A stretch of 64,000 nt of DNA from Leeia speluncae (GCF_020564625.1 NZ_JAJBZT010000008.1:62001-126000); one strand, 5' to 3'. Shown: positions 25,797 through 35,337, counted from the stretch's first letter. Translations and numbers: made by a program. The notes: generated by a model from the letters alone, not told the origin.

Positions 25797-26582
25797 ATGG
25801 AAAGTAAATTTAAAATAATGTTAACGGTAGTTTTGGTGAGTGTTTTTGTACTTTGGCTACTAGGGCTTGGTGCAATAGAATACAATAAAACTGGCCGTTG
25901 CTACAAGGATAACCGAGTGCTAAGTGATGATGAATTGAAGGCTCGATGGTTTAGGTATTTAATAAAGAAAAAAATGGAAGAAATAAGAGATGATTATGTT
26001 GACTCTAGACGTCTAAAGTTTTTTATTGTAAATAAAACCTTAGGTTTTGATGATCAAATTACGCTTATTAAAAATAAACAGGTTTTTGATTTTAATGGAA
26101 TTGGGAAGAAAGAAGTAAAAGAAGATGAAGATATAGATAAAATTGGGGATGATAGTATAAAAAATGGGGTTTCATTTATCGTTCAGGATCCGATTAACTT
26201 TTTTTCATTTGCTAATTCTGAAGACATCAAAATATATAATTTGAAGAATAACAAAAAAATTTTTAATGGGATAATAAAAAAATACGAAGAAAAAACAAAA
26301 TATAATTTTAATGATTTATTATTGCATAATAATGAACGTTTTTTTTCTGAAATGTATGTATATCATTATAGGTATGGAAAAACGTATCTTGAATATGAAA
26401 AGATCAAAGATGATAGCGATGATAAATATCATAATAAGAAATTGGATCAATTGATTGTTGATATGGTTGAAGATGTAAATGATTCTAGGATAGTTTACGA
26501 TAATTTAAGTGTGAATGGTCCAAATGTATATTATGTCGTAGGGGCTTGTGGCAATTCTGTTTTGGATTATGTGTTGTATTAA
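25797..26582 (+). CDS. Hypothetical membrane-anchored protein, first of two tandem paralogs
   Basis: The product (261 residues) is not recognised. It starts with a single membrane anchor (about residues 7-27), followed by the motif EYNKTGRCYKDNRVL, which is nearly identical in the gene at 26737. The rest is highly charged, rich in Lys, Asp, Glu and Asn. It includes VQDPINFFSF (paralog: VDPLNFFSF) and ends in YYVVGACGNS (paralog: YYVLSTCGDF). The anchor plus charged domain suggests a protein facing the periplasm. Gene pairs like this, with extreme AT content, are often accessory functions such as immunity or envelope proteins, but no function can be assigned. Confidence 0.65.
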   Translation: MESKFKIMLTVVLVSVFVLWLLGLGAIEYNKTGRCYKDNRVLSDDELKARWFRYLIKKKMEEIRDDYVDSRRLKFFIVNKTLGFDDQITLIKNKQVFDFNGIGKKEVKEDEDIDKIGDDSIKNGVSFIVQDPINFFSFANSEDIKIYNLKNNKKIFNGIIKKYEEKTKYNFNDLLLHNNERFFSEMYVYHYRYGKTYLEYEKIKDDSDDKYHNKKLDQLIVDMVEDVNDSRIVYDNLSVNGPNVYYVVGACGNSVLDYVLY

Positions 26583-26736
26583 CTATTGTGGTGTTTCATA
26601 TTCGACGCCTATCCACATAAATTAGACATAATTATATATTTGAGTTTTCTTGATGTGTTTTACTACCTTTTTAGAGATTGTATCTAAGTATCTATATGAT
26701 GATACATAGTCTTAAATATGTAATTTTGGAGCCTAA

Positions 26737-27516
26737 GTGAAAAATAAATTTAAAATAATAATAACGGTAATTTTTGGTTTTATTTTTGCAATTTGGCTGT
26801 TAGCACTTGGTTCAATTGAATATAATAAAACTGGTCGTTGCTATAAAGATAACCGTGTATTAGGTCCAAATGAGTTAAGATCTAGATGGATTAAAACTTA
26901 TTACAAAGATAGCATTGATGGCTTCAGAGATGATTTTCCTGATTTTAATCGATTGGAATTCTATCTGGTTGGTGAGTACATTGATTTTGATAAAAAAATT
27001 GACTTGGTAAAAAAGGGGAATGTTTTTAAATTTAATGGTTTGCGCAAAATAAGAATAAAAAGCTCTGGTGATATAGATGAAATTAAGAATGATGCTTTTT
27101 TTGAAAAAAGCACATTGATTATTGTTGATCCGCTAAATTTTTTTTCTTTCATTTCATTGGGTGATGATGAGATATTGGATGTCAATAGTAATGTTGAATT
27201 AAAAAAACGTTATGATAAATTGAATTTTATTGGTGATTTTTATGAGGGTTTATATAAATCTAAGTCTAGATATGTTGTAAGGTCACCTTATAGTGATAGT
27301 TATGATTTTAATGGATTTCGTGATGATCATGGTGTTATTACAAATTTTCATAAAGAAAGAGTACGTCACTTAGATTTCGAAAGATGGGTCAATATTAAGG
27401 TGTCACAAATAAACGAAAGAAGAATATCGAAAAATGAAATCACGAAATTTGGAGGTGTGTACTATGTTTTGTCAACATGTGGTGATTTTTATTCTGGTTT
27501 TGTAATTAACAAATAA
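26737..27516 (+). CDS. Hypothetical membrane-anchored protein, second tandem paralog
   Basis: This 259-residue paralog of the product at 25797 keeps the same plan: an N-terminal anchor (residues 7-27), EYNKTGRCYKDNRVL, the central VDPLNFFSF motif and the C-terminal YYVLSTCG. The 5' ends of the two genes are also alike at DNA level, so the duplication looks fairly recent, while the middle parts have diverged strongly. The GTG start at 26737 is supported by TTTTGGAG just upstream. A 154-bp AT-rich gap separates the copies. Function unknown. Confidence 0.65.
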   Translation: MKNKFKIIITVIFGFIFAIWLLALGSIEYNKTGRCYKDNRVLGPNELRSRWIKTYYKDSIDGFRDDFPDFNRLEFYLVGEYIDFDKKIDLVKKGNVFKFNGLRKIRIKSSGDIDEIKNDAFFEKSTLIIVDPLNFFSFISLGDDEILDVNSNVELKKRYDKLNFIGDFYEGLYKSKSRYVVRSPYSDSYDFNGFRDDHGVITNFHKERVRHLDFERWVNIKVSQINERRISKNEITKFGGVYYVLSTCGDFYSGFVINK

Positions 27517-27540
27517 AATTAAAAAATTATAAGGTTTTTT

Positions 27541-27732
27541 ATGAATTTTCCAACTGCAGTGCAGATTGTGTCAAAGTATTTGTATGGTGAATTTTCCATT
27601 CCTAATAATATTGATCGTGAATCAATCATTAGGAATGAAGAGTCATCTTCAATAGATGTAAATATGGCTGATTTCATGAGTATTGGAGGCGGTCGATTCA
27701 TAAAATCTAGTAATTTTAAGATGGTTAGTTAG
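27541..27732 (+). CDS. Small hypothetical protein
   Basis: A 63-residue frame follows the second paralog by 24 bp and shares its AT-rich composition. A short AAGG lies upstream of the ATG. The product is soluble, has the segment MADFMSIGGGRF near its end, and is not recognised. It could be a genuine small gene or the remnant of a longer one. It is the last frame before a strong terminator. Confidence 0.4.
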   Translation: MNFPTAVQIVSKYLYGEFSIPNNIDRESIIRNEESSSIDVNMADFMSIGGGRFIKSSNFKMVS

Positions 27733-27766
27733 TGAGTTTTTGTACACTTTTATTGCGGTGTAACCT

Positions 27767-27800
27767 AAAAGCGACAAGCACGCACTTGTCGCTTTTTTTT
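27767..27800 (+). terminator. Rho-independent terminator ending the AT-rich island
   Basis: A perfect 12-bp stem AAAAGCGACAAG / CTTGTCGCTTTT (27767-27778, 27785-27796) with loop CACGCA and a T-run. Its A-rich left flank could also serve the converging alcohol dehydrogenase gene. Confidence 0.92.
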
Positions 27801-27814
27801 GAAACTACACTTTG

Positions 27815-28861
27815 TTAGATGGTGCTTAAGTCCAATACAAAGCGGTATTTCACATCGCTCTTTAACATGCGTTCATAGGCTTTATTGATGTAATTCATTG
27901 GGATGATTTCAATATCGGAAACAATGTCATGTTTCGCGCAGAAATCTAGCATTTCTTGGGTTTCTTTAATGCCCCCAATAAGTGAGCCTGCCAAGCTGCG
28001 GCGTTTTAGAATTAATCCAAATACATTCGGTGAGGGATGTGGCTCTGCTGGCGCGCCAACCATGGTCATGGTGCAACCTGTTTTTAGCAGGTTAAGAAAT
28101 GGATCAAGTGAATGCGGGGCAGCGACGGTATTTAAAATAAAGTCTAATTTGCTTGCGTAAGCAGCCATTTGATCTGGGTCGGTAGAAATGCAGACCTCAT
28201 CCGCCCCCAAGCGTTTTGCATCTGCCACTTTACTTTGTGAGGTGGTGAATAAAACCACTTCAGCACCCATGGCATGTGCGATTTTCACAGCCATATGGCC
28301 TAAACCACCTAATCCGACGATACCTACTTTTTTGCCGGGCCCAGTTCCCCAGCGTTTTAGCGGGGAGTAGGTGGTAATGCCTGCACAAAGTAGTGGCGCA
28401 ACAGCGGCGAGTTGGGATTCAGAATGCGATACATGCAGCACAAAGTCCGATTTCACAATAATGCGTTGCGAATAACCGCCAAAGGTGTTTTCACCGCCAA
28501 ATAACGGGCCATTATAGGTGCCGGTGAAGCCATTTTCACAAAATTGTTCTTCCCCTTCTTCACATGGATTGCAGTGGCCACAACTATCTACCATGCAGCC
28601 AACCCCTGCAATGTCACCTACTTTAAATTGGCTTACTTCATTACCAACGGCGGTAACTTTACCGACAATTTCGTGCCCCGGTACTGATGGGTAAAGGGTG
28701 TTGTACCACTCGTTGCGGGCGGTATGTAAATCAGAGTGGCACACACCACAATAAAGAATATCAATCTGAACATCGTCAGGGTTTAACGCTCGGCGTTCAA
28801 ATGTAAATGGGACAAGTGGGCTATGCTGATCTAACGCGGCGTATGATTTTACGGTGCTCAT
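27815..28861 (-). CDS. Zinc-dependent NADP alcohol/aldehyde dehydrogenase, YahK-like
   Basis: The 348-residue medium-chain dehydrogenase is very close in length and motifs to E. coli YahK, a broad NADPH aldehyde reductase. The catalytic zinc ligands appear in YCGVCHSDLH and PGHEIVG. The structural-zinc cysteines lie in DSCGHCNPCEEGEEQFC, and the cofactor loop is VGIVGLGGLGHMA. ATG 28861 has AAAGGAG upstream; an ATG at 28924 without a Shine-Dalgarno would add 21 unlikely residues. It is divergent from an AraC-type regulator, a pairing also seen for YqhC and its aldehyde reductases, so it may respond to aldehydes. Confidence 0.92.
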   Translation of the reverse strand: MSTVKSYAALDQHSPLVPFTFERRALNPDDVQIDILYCGVCHSDLHTARNEWYNTLYPSVPGHEIVGKVTAVGNEVSQFKVGDIAGVGCMVDSCGHCNPCEEGEEQFCENGFTGTYNGPLFGGENTFGGYSQRIIVKSDFVLHVSHSESQLAAVAPLLCAGITTYSPLKRWGTGPGKKVGIVGLGGLGHMAVKIAHAMGAEVVLFTTSQSKVADAKRLGADEVCISTDPDQMAAYASKLDFILNTVAAPHSLDPFLNLLKTGCTMTMVGAPAEPHPSPNVFGLILKRRSLAGSLIGGIKETQEMLDFCAKHDIVSDIEIIPMNYINKAYERMLKSDVKYRFVLDLSTI

Positions 28862-29061
28862 GACGGCTCCTTTGTTGATTGGTTTTTCAGCCAATAGCAT
28901 CGCGCTTATTTGGTTTGATTGCATATCCTAAACCTCTCGGTTTATTGCCTAATCCTCCAAATTCTGTTGGAAATATGTGTGGACCGCTTGCGCGCGAGAG
29001 GATATCTGGCAGAATCGTTTTACGATGCAATCGGGTAATTCAATGGGTAAAGGGATAAGAC

Positions 29062-30000
29062 ATGGGGTTTGAGTCGGTTCTTAATCAGACACTAATTCAT
29101 TCTGTTAGCAAACGCTCTGTGGGAAAAGAGGATGTGGCTACTGCAGTAGAAGATCTATTCCTTTTTCGGCGTGAAGCCCCCACCGATCCTTGTGTTTGCA
29201 TGGTGGAGTCTAGTGTAGTGTTTGTGTTACAAGGCGCAAAGCAGATGATATTGGGTGACGATGCGTTTATGTATAACCGCCAGCACTTTTTAATAACCTC
29301 GCTCGATTTACCCGCCTCTACACAAGTAATAGAAGCAAGTCCATCGCTTCCTTGTTTGGGGTTTGTCTTTAAATTAGATTTTCATCTGATTGCCCAATTA
29401 TTGGCAGAAGGTTGCCCTGTGTCTAATGAAATAGGGGCTTCCCAAGCGGGAATGGATGTCGGCACAGTTACCACGCCGTTACTAGATGCATTTCGCCGTC
29501 TGTTTGAATTATTAGATGATCAGGCGTCTATTCCTATCCTGGCCCCGCTAATTAAACGCGAAATTCACTACCGATTATTACTTTCGGATCAATCTTTCCG
29601 CTTACGCCAGATGGCTGCGGTTGGCAGCCATAGTCAGCGAATTGCGAAAGTGATTGATTGGTTAAAGCAAAACTTTATGCATCCGCTACAGATTAGTGAA
29701 TTAGCCGATAGCATTCAGATGAGTACTTCTAGCCTACATTTTCATTTCAAACGGCAAACCCTCATGAGCCCGTTGCAATACCAAAAATGGCTACGCCTAA
29801 CCGAAGCACGCCGCTTAATGTTAAACGATAAGATAGATGCCGCTGCAGCTGCTTTTAAAGTAGGGTACGAAAGCCCCTCTCAATTTAGCCGAGAATACAG
29901 CCGGCTTTTTGGTGCGCCACCCAAAAAAGATATTGAAACCTTGTATTTACGGAGTTCGTCAGGGCTACCTTCCGCTGCTTTCTCCCCTCTGGCGCAATAG
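29062..30000 (+). CDS. AraC-family transcriptional regulator (YqhC-like layout)
   Basis: The 312-residue protein has an N-terminal AraC_N-type domain (about 20-180; VESSVVFVLQGAKQMILGD and FLITSLDLPASTQVI are typical). A C-terminal double helix-turn-helix follows (about 195-290), with ISELADSIQMSTSSLHFHFK and the second-helix pattern AAAAFKVGYESPSQFSREYSRLFG. It is transcribed away from the YahK-like dehydrogenase across 200 bp, so it most likely controls that gene. The inducer is not evident from the sequence. Confidence 0.88.
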   Translation: MGFESVLNQTLIHSVSKRSVGKEDVATAVEDLFLFRREAPTDPCVCMVESSVVFVLQGAKQMILGDDAFMYNRQHFLITSLDLPASTQVIEASPSLPCLGFVFKLDFHLIAQLLAEGCPVSNEIGASQAGMDVGTVTTPLLDAFRRLFELLDDQASIPILAPLIKREIHYRLLLSDQSFRLRQMAAVGSHSQRIAKVIDWLKQNFMHPLQISELADSIQMSTSSLHFHFKRQTLMSPLQYQKWLRLTEARRLMLNDKIDAAAAAFKVGYESPSQFSREYSRLFGAPPKKDIETLYLRSSSGLPSAAFSPLAQ

Positions 30001-30116
30001 TTTTTTAGCTTGATGAATGAAGTGGGTATCGCATGTGGGTAAAAGAATTTACTCATTAAAAGCTAAATGTCATAAAATGATGGTGTTTTTATATTTACTC
30101 ATCACATTTATATATT

Positions 30117-30530
30117 ATGAAAAAACTGCTTAACTCTTTATCTGCAATCGCTTTGCTGGCGTTGTCAGTCTCTTCTTCTGCTGCTTGTTTAGACAACATT
30201 CAACTGGCTACCATCCAAAGTAAAATCGAGCAATTGAACTCATCTTACAAAGACGTGCCATCTTCCATTCAATGCAACAGGACTAAAAATGCTGCTGAAA
30301 AGAAAATTTGCGGCAATAAAACGCTAGCGGCGATGGAAGTACTAGATACAAAAGCGTATGTCTATGCAACGGAAAATGCGACCGGTTCAGAAGTGAACCA
30401 TCAAAAATGGAAAGACGATGCGTGGATTAAATCGACTAGAAACCGCTGTTCGACAGAAGAATGCATCTGTAAAAACTTATCTGAACATACCAATGATTCA
30501 TTGGGTGGTGAATCACCATACAAGAAATAA
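30117..30530 (+). CDS. Small secreted protein, lysozyme-inhibitor LprI-like
   Basis: This 137-residue protein has a signal peptide ending SSSAA before CLDN. The mature part has the Cys-containing pattern of the LprI/DUF1311 family: IQCNRTKNAAEKKICGNKTLAAMEVLDTKAYVYA, then a WKDDAWIKSTRNRC segment. The pattern of Cys, AE..IC and a later RN.C fits the family. Some family members inhibit lysozyme, but most are untested. Assignment is by motif only. It stands alone and converges on the large c-di-GMP gene. Confidence 0.6.
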   Translation: MKKLLNSLSAIALLALSVSSSAACLDNIQLATIQSKIEQLNSSYKDVPSSIQCNRTKNAAEKKICGNKTLAAMEVLDTKAYVYATENATGSEVNHQKWKDDAWIKSTRNRCSTEECICKNLSEHTNDSLGGESPYKK

Positions 30531-30547
30531 ATAGAACTACCCACCAA

Positions 30548-30604
30548 AACAAGTAGCATTAGATTTTGCTTCTAATTGTATCTTGATGCTACTTGTTGTC
30601 TTTT
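30548..30604. terminator. Hairpin between convergent genes
   Basis: Arms AACAAGTAGCAT (30548-30559) and ATGCTACTTGTT (30586-30597) pair perfectly over 12 bp around a 26-nt loop, followed by GTCTTTTA. The large loop makes it a less typical terminator. Confidence 0.6.
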
Positions 30605-33600
30605 ATGTACTTAATGATGTTGAACACGATTTCGCAATACCTTTTACTACCGCTGGCCATTCCTTATTTTGTTCTAGGCTTTCTGCGTTCACCGGCATAC
30701 TAAATAAATAGCCTTGAGCATATTCACAATCAAGATCCGTCAGAAAATCTAGCTGATCTTGTGTTTCCACACCTTCCGCGACAACCGATTGATTTAAACA
30801 CCTAGCAATAGAGAAAATCGCTTTGACCAGCCCCGCGCGTTGAGGGTCGGTCTGAATACTATTAATAAATGATCGATCAATTTTTAAGGTATCAATTGGG
30901 TATTTAGCAAGGTAGCTTAAAGACGAATACCCTGTACCAAAGTCATCAATCGCAATCGAGATGCCTGCGTCTCGGAATTGTTTTAATGTGTGTAATACGT
31001 CCACATCGTCTTCTAACAACAAGCTTTCTGTAATTTCTAATTCAATCCAGTCTGGGTGGCAGCCAGTAGCTTCCATCATCGATTTCACATCGGCAACAAG
31101 GGTTTCTGATTGAAATTGTTTTGCAGAAAGGTTAATCGCGACTTTGTGTTCGCCAACTTGGTTCCAGCGAACCGCCATTTTGCACGCTTCGCCAATGACC
31201 CATTTGCCAATCTCTACAATCAGCCCGCATTCTTCTGCTAGGGGGATAAATTTAAGTGGTGAAATAATCCCTTTGCTTGGATGAATCCAACGAAGCAATG
31301 CTTCAGAACCAATCGTTTTGCCGGATTTCAAACAAATTTTAGGTTGATAGAAGAGGGCGAATTCTTGTTTAGACAATGCTTGGCGGAGTTCAGACTCCAT
31401 TTCCATTCGCTCATCTAATTGGCGAGACAGTGCTTCGGTATAGATAGCAAAGCAGTTACGGCCTGCTTTTTTGGCTTCATACATCGCCACGTCTGCAAAG
31501 CGGATGAGATCGTCTGCGTTGTCACTATCTACCGGGTATCGTGATATTCCGATACTGCATGAGGTGTGAAGTTCATAGCCAGAAACAGGGAACGGTGTTT
31601 TAAATGCCTCTAATACAATATTCGCAATCGGTTCGATGGTTTCTGGCGTATTTTTAACTGGAATCAGAATGGCAAATTCATCTCCCCCTAGTCTTGCTAG
31701 CGTAGCATGGGTGGGAAGTTGTTGTTTTAGCCGTTCAGCGACACTGGCTAATAGTTGGTCACCAACCGGGTGGCCAAGACTATCGTTTACCTCTTTGAAT
31801 CTATCCATGTCCAAAACGGTAACTAAAATACAATCACCTTCTTTGGTTGGGGTAGAAACATAAATTTTTAGCATCTCGTTAAAATGAGCGCGATTAGCCA
31901 ACCCCGTTAGCTGATCAAAGTACGCCATCTGATGCGTTTTTTGCTGGTATTCGTATTGTTCTGTGATATCCCTGCCCACCACCAAAATGGAGGACACTTT
32001 ACCTTGCCGGTCAACTTCAGGCGTAAACGTCAGCATGGCGCAGTTTTCATGGTCAGCGTCATCTAACCATTTATACTGGGTAGAAAGCTCTTTTTTCGTG
32101 GCGATCGATTGAATCAGCAATTGCGAATACAAACAATGCGATTCCGTTTCAAAAATCTCTGTAGACGACTGCCCAATTAAGTTTTGCCCTTTTCTTGCAT
32201 AGGCATTTACAAACGCTGGGTTGGCATAGCGCAATTTTAAGTCCAGATCAAAACGCGCAATCATGTCGGACGTATTTTCAACCAAGGTACGATATTCGTA
32301 CTCGCGTTCAGTCAGTGCTTTCTCTGCTTTGCGCTGTTCTGTCATATCAAGATACGCGCAAATAATGCCTTGCGGCGTACCTTCTTGATCTCGGTACAAT
32401 GCTTTGTGAAAACGTAAGTCTCTTAGCTCGCCTTGGGCATTGGGTAATTTGTCATCGTACTGAATCGACGTACCAAGATGTAAGACCGTATTGTCCATGC
32501 TGCGGTGAAGTGAGGCCGTTTGCTCGGTGAATATATCAAAGTTGGTTTTACCAACAATGTCATCATCAGAAAAACCAAAAAAATCTCGGCAAGCTTGGTT
32601 GATCCCATGGTAGACCCCTAGTAAGTCTTTGTAATACATAGGGATAGGGATAGAATTTTGTAAAGACTGTAAGAACTGCTGACGTTCTAAGAGCTTATTT
32701 TCTGAAATCTTACGTTCGGTTAAATCGGTCGCAATCGCTAAAGAGAGATTGGTACCTTGGTAAGAAACTAATCGAGTTCTGACTTCTACAGGGTAAGTAC
32801 TACCGTCTTTGCGCTGATGACTAGTTTCAAAAGATAACGTTTCATCTGCTTTCAACCCCGATAAAATCTGGCGTAGCTGTGTTGGGCCCGATAGGTTAGG
32901 GTCAATATCTAAAGGTGAAAAGCCAGATAGTTCTTCTCTTGAGTACTGCAAATACTCCAATGCACGCTGATTTACATGCACAAAGTGGTAAGGTGCTTCT
33001 GTAGAGATCAGATAGACCGCATCTTGGATTAAATCTAAGATAAATTTGTTTAGATAAAGATCGGTTTGAGTTTTTCGTTGCTCGGTAATATCTTGAGCAA
33101 TCAAGAAAAAAAGCGTCTGGCCTTGGTATTGCAAAATAGTACTGTGTACTTCTACTGGAAAGAAGGATCCATCTTTCCGGCGATAGTCGGTTTCATAACA
33201 TAAACCGGTTTCAGTCGATTTACCATCTGTTCTTGCAAGGCGTTGAATCTCAATTTCAGAAAATTCAGGGCAAATATCATTTTGTGTGTGGCTGAGTAGT
33301 TCGTCTTTATCGTATTGAAGATGCTCACAAGCGGCTTTGTTGACATAGATAAAACGATGATTTTGCGTGGCATCCGAGATAAAAACGGCATCTTTAGCAT
33401 GCGCTAGCGCAAACTCATTCAGAAACAGGTGGTCTTCTAGCAACTTCCTCTCGGTAATGTCTCTAGAATATCCCACCGTACCAATGACTTTACCATCTAC
33501 TATAACAGGCGATTTGTGCGTTTCTGCCCATGCAATATTGCCATTATCATCTAAATAAGATTCTTCAACCGAGATTGCTTTTGCACTCTGAATAACACGC

Positions 33601-34172
33601 TGATCATCTTCTTGAAATTTCTTGGCGTGTTCTTCCGTGTGAATTTCAAAGTCTGTTTTACCAACCAGTTCTGTCGGTGAACTTAGCCCAAATTGGCTTG
33701 CATAATATTGATTACTCGCTAACAGCCTACCTTGAATATCTTTCATCCAAATATGGTAAGGCGTGTTGTCTAGTAGGGTTTGGTGGTAGTTAGCGGTGGA
33801 GTAGGATTGGCTAATATCAAGAATCAGCCCTTTCCAAGTATGCAAGCCTGCCTGACTTATTTCTGGGCATGGAATCAAATGTAATTGGTGTACATCGCCA
33901 TTGCTTAAAAAAAGGTTAAGTAAGGCCGGCGTAGCAATATATGTGTCATCTGCGAGTAGCGCTAGTAATGAATCAACATTTTCATAAACTTGGAAAAACT
34001 GCCGACAATCTGTAGGCACTACGCAAACGTCGCTAGAACAAAAGGGCGACAGGGTGCCTGTCGAATTCGACAATGTTAAAACGCCATTTTCATCACGCGT
34101 GATGGTGATCATTAAATGTGAAAATGGCGAATGTTGCCTGCTTGCATTTTCAGATGAAGGTGATCTAGACAC
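30603..34172 (-). CDS. Five-PAS GGDEF-EAL protein (c-di-GMP turnover)
   Basis: The 1189-residue cytoplasmic sensor has no membrane span. An N-terminal region (1-115) is followed by five PAS modules (about 130-250, 255-370, 375-490, 500-625 and 630-745), most ending in the DITERK or DLTERK type boundary. The GGDEF domain (about 755-915) has an intact RLGGDEF active site but no RxxD inhibitory site (PTHA at that place). The EAL domain (about 930-1180) keeps EALLRW, NLSAKQF, ELEITES, the IDDFGTG loop, LKIDRSF and AEGVET, so it is probably an active phosphodiesterase. The GTG start is preceded by a GGGACGGA sequence. Dual activity is inferred from the motifs. Confidence 0.93.
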   Translation of the reverse strand: MSRSPSSENASRQHSPFSHLMITITRDENGVLTLSNSTGTLSPFCSSDVCVVPTDCRQFFQVYENVDSLLALLADDTYIATPALLNLFLSNGDVHQLHLIPCPEISQAGLHTWKGLILDISQSYSTANYHQTLLDNTPYHIWMKDIQGRLLASNQYYASQFGLSSPTELVGKTDFEIHTEEHAKKFQEDDQRVIQSAKAISVEESYLDDNGNIAWAETHKSPVIVDGKVIGTVGYSRDITERKLLEDHLFLNEFALAHAKDAVFISDATQNHRFIYVNKAACEHLQYDKDELLSHTQNDICPEFSEIEIQRLARTDGKSTETGLCYETDYRRKDGSFFPVEVHSTILQYQGQTLFFLIAQDITEQRKTQTDLYLNKFILDLIQDAVYLISTEAPYHFVHVNQRALEYLQYSREELSGFSPLDIDPNLSGPTQLRQILSGLKADETLSFETSHQRKDGSTYPVEVRTRLVSYQGTNLSLAIATDLTERKISENKLLERQQFLQSLQNSIPIPMYYKDLLGVYHGINQACRDFFGFSDDDIVGKTNFDIFTEQTASLHRSMDNTVLHLGTSIQYDDKLPNAQGELRDLRFHKALYRDQEGTPQGIICAYLDMTEQRKAEKALTEREYEYRTLVENTSDMIARFDLDLKLRYANPAFVNAYARKGQNLIGQSSTEIFETESHCLYSQLLIQSIATKKELSTQYKWLDDADHENCAMLTFTPEVDRQGKVSSILVVGRDITEQYEYQQKTHQMAYFDQLTGLANRAHFNEMLKIYVSTPTKEGDCILVTVLDMDRFKEVNDSLGHPVGDQLLASVAERLKQQLPTHATLARLGGDEFAILIPVKNTPETIEPIANIVLEAFKTPFPVSGYELHTSCSIGISRYPVDSDNADDLIRFADVAMYEAKKAGRNCFAIYTEALSRQLDERMEMESELRQALSKQEFALFYQPKICLKSGKTIGSEALLRWIHPSKGIISPLKFIPLAEECGLIVEIGKWVIGEACKMAVRWNQVGEHKVAINLSAKQFQSETLVADVKSMMEATGCHPDWIELEITESLLLEDDVDVLHTLKQFRDAGISIAIDDFGTGYSSLSYLAKYPIDTLKIDRSFINSIQTDPQRAGLVKAIFSIARCLNQSVVAEGVETQDQLDFLTDLDCEYAQGYLFSMPVNAESLEQNKEWPAVVKGIAKSCSTSLST

Positions 34173-34697
34173 GCTTCCGTCCCTAATTATTGTTATATAT
34201 ATCTTATTTTATGGCCTTACTTTTGGTAATGCTTTCCCGCTTCCTCTCAATATAGACTTTTTTTTATTGTAGTAAAGAGAAATAAGCGGATTTCACGGTT
34301 TCTTTGATTGAACAAGAATAGGAAATGAGAGGAGGTGTTTACTGAAGCTAACGGGGAAAATTGTGATGAATGGGATATTCAATTGAATGATGAAATGACA
34401 AATAAATTTTATATTTAAATTGTATATTGATTAATCATTTTTATTATGGATTTGTATATTTAATTCAATGATTTATCGGGTTGTGAAGTATATTTCCCAA
34501 TTAAGAAATAGCGTGGGTTAGACAAAAAGTTGCACTACATAGCGCATCTTCTTTATATGCTGGTTTGAAAGAATCTTCCACGTAGGTGGATAGCATTGGA
34601 TAGCATCTCATCAATCATGAACTGCAATGTATCTTCACAAGTGTTCATCTTGCGGTGATGAACTTTGAATGTTTAAAAAAACACTTGCAAAATGTAA

Positions 34698-34711
34698 TGT
34701 AATCGATTACA
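34698..34711. promoter_or_regulatory. LacI-family operator 1
   Basis: TGTAATCGATTACA is a perfect palindrome with the central CG typical of LacI/GalR operators. It is the upstream one of two sites before the cupin-led operon, 80 bp centre to centre from operator 2. Confidence 0.8.
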
Positions 34712-34777
34712 AATACGATTATTGTCAATTTTATCTATCAACCTACACATTTTTAGGTTCAAACATTTACCTATAAA

Positions 34778-34791
34778 TGTAAGCGATTACA
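34778..34791. promoter_or_regulatory. LacI-family operator 2
   Basis: TGTAAGCGATTACA directly abuts the AGAGG Shine-Dalgarno and ends 10 bp before the cupin ATG at 34802. Bound repressor would block promoter clearance or elongation here. Confidence 0.8.
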
Positions 34792-34801
34792 AGAGGTGGC
34801 C

Positions 34802-35335
34802 ATGTCTGAAGAATTTAAAGCATTAGTATTGAAGGGCGACGGTAAAGAACGTGGCGACTTTGCCATGATCAATGACGAGACAGAGCTTGGTTACTGGCAG
34901 CCAAAAACAGCAAATGGCTATGCAACTGTTCGCGTGGCGCCTGCTCTGGTTCATATGGATGCGCGTTTTTCAGTAGGTACACAAATTCTTCCACCTGGTG
35001 GTGTGATTCGTGAGCATTCTCATGGTGGCAATGAAGAAGTGCTTCATATCATTGAAGGCTGTGGGCAAGCGTTCATCGATGGTGAAGAGTATCCAATGGT
35101 TGCGGGCAGCACGCTATTCCTAGGGAAAAATCGCAAACATCGCTTTGTAAACAATAGTGATAAAGACATGAAGTGGGTTTGGTTTATGACACCAAACGGC
35201 CTAGAAGATTTCTTCCGCGATATTGGTCGCGTTCGTGTTCATGGCGAGCCAGCACCAGAGCCATTCGAGCGTCCAGAAGATGTGAAAAACATCGAAGCAA
35301 GAACTGTATTCGCTTCTGACGCTAAGAAAGACTAA
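34802..35335 (+). CDS. Cupin-domain protein (first paralog)
   Basis: The 177-residue single-domain cupin has a metal-binding first motif, GGVIREHSHGGNEEVLHIIEG (His, His, Glu), and a second motif with a conserved His in NRKHRFVNNSD. It resembles small cupins found in catabolic operons, some of which are isomerases or dioxygenases and others have no known reaction. A close paralog is encoded at 50662, sharing the WVWFMTPNGLE segment and the EPFER tail. ATG 34802 has AGAGG 5 nt upstream. It is the first gene of a six-gene operon under LacI-type operators 1 and 2, with the hydrolase starting 2 bp after its stop. Confidence 0.85.
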   Translation: MSEEFKALVLKGDGKERGDFAMINDETELGYWQPKTANGYATVRVAPALVHMDARFSVGTQILPPGGVIREHSHGGNEEVLHIIEGCGQAFIDGEEYPMVAGSTLFLGKNRKHRFVNNSDKDMKWVWFMTPNGLEDFFRDIGRVRVHGEPAPEPFERPEDVKNIEARTVFASDAKKD

Positions 35336-35337
35336 CC

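Larger units (their letters stand above)
34173..34801. promoter_or_regulatory. 629-bp regulatory region upstream of the first catabolic operon
   Basis: This AT-rich region is bounded by the divergent GGDEF-EAL gene and the cupin gene. No coding gene is seen. Its right end carries two LacI-type operators (34698-34711 and 34778-34791). A small tandem repeat of GGATAGCAT lies near 34.58-34.60 kb. Confidence 0.6.

Noticed and set aside
24850..27732. AT-rich island as a prophage or integrative element
   Set aside because: No integrase, transposase, phage gene or tRNA was seen, and the left inverted repeat has no copy at the right end.
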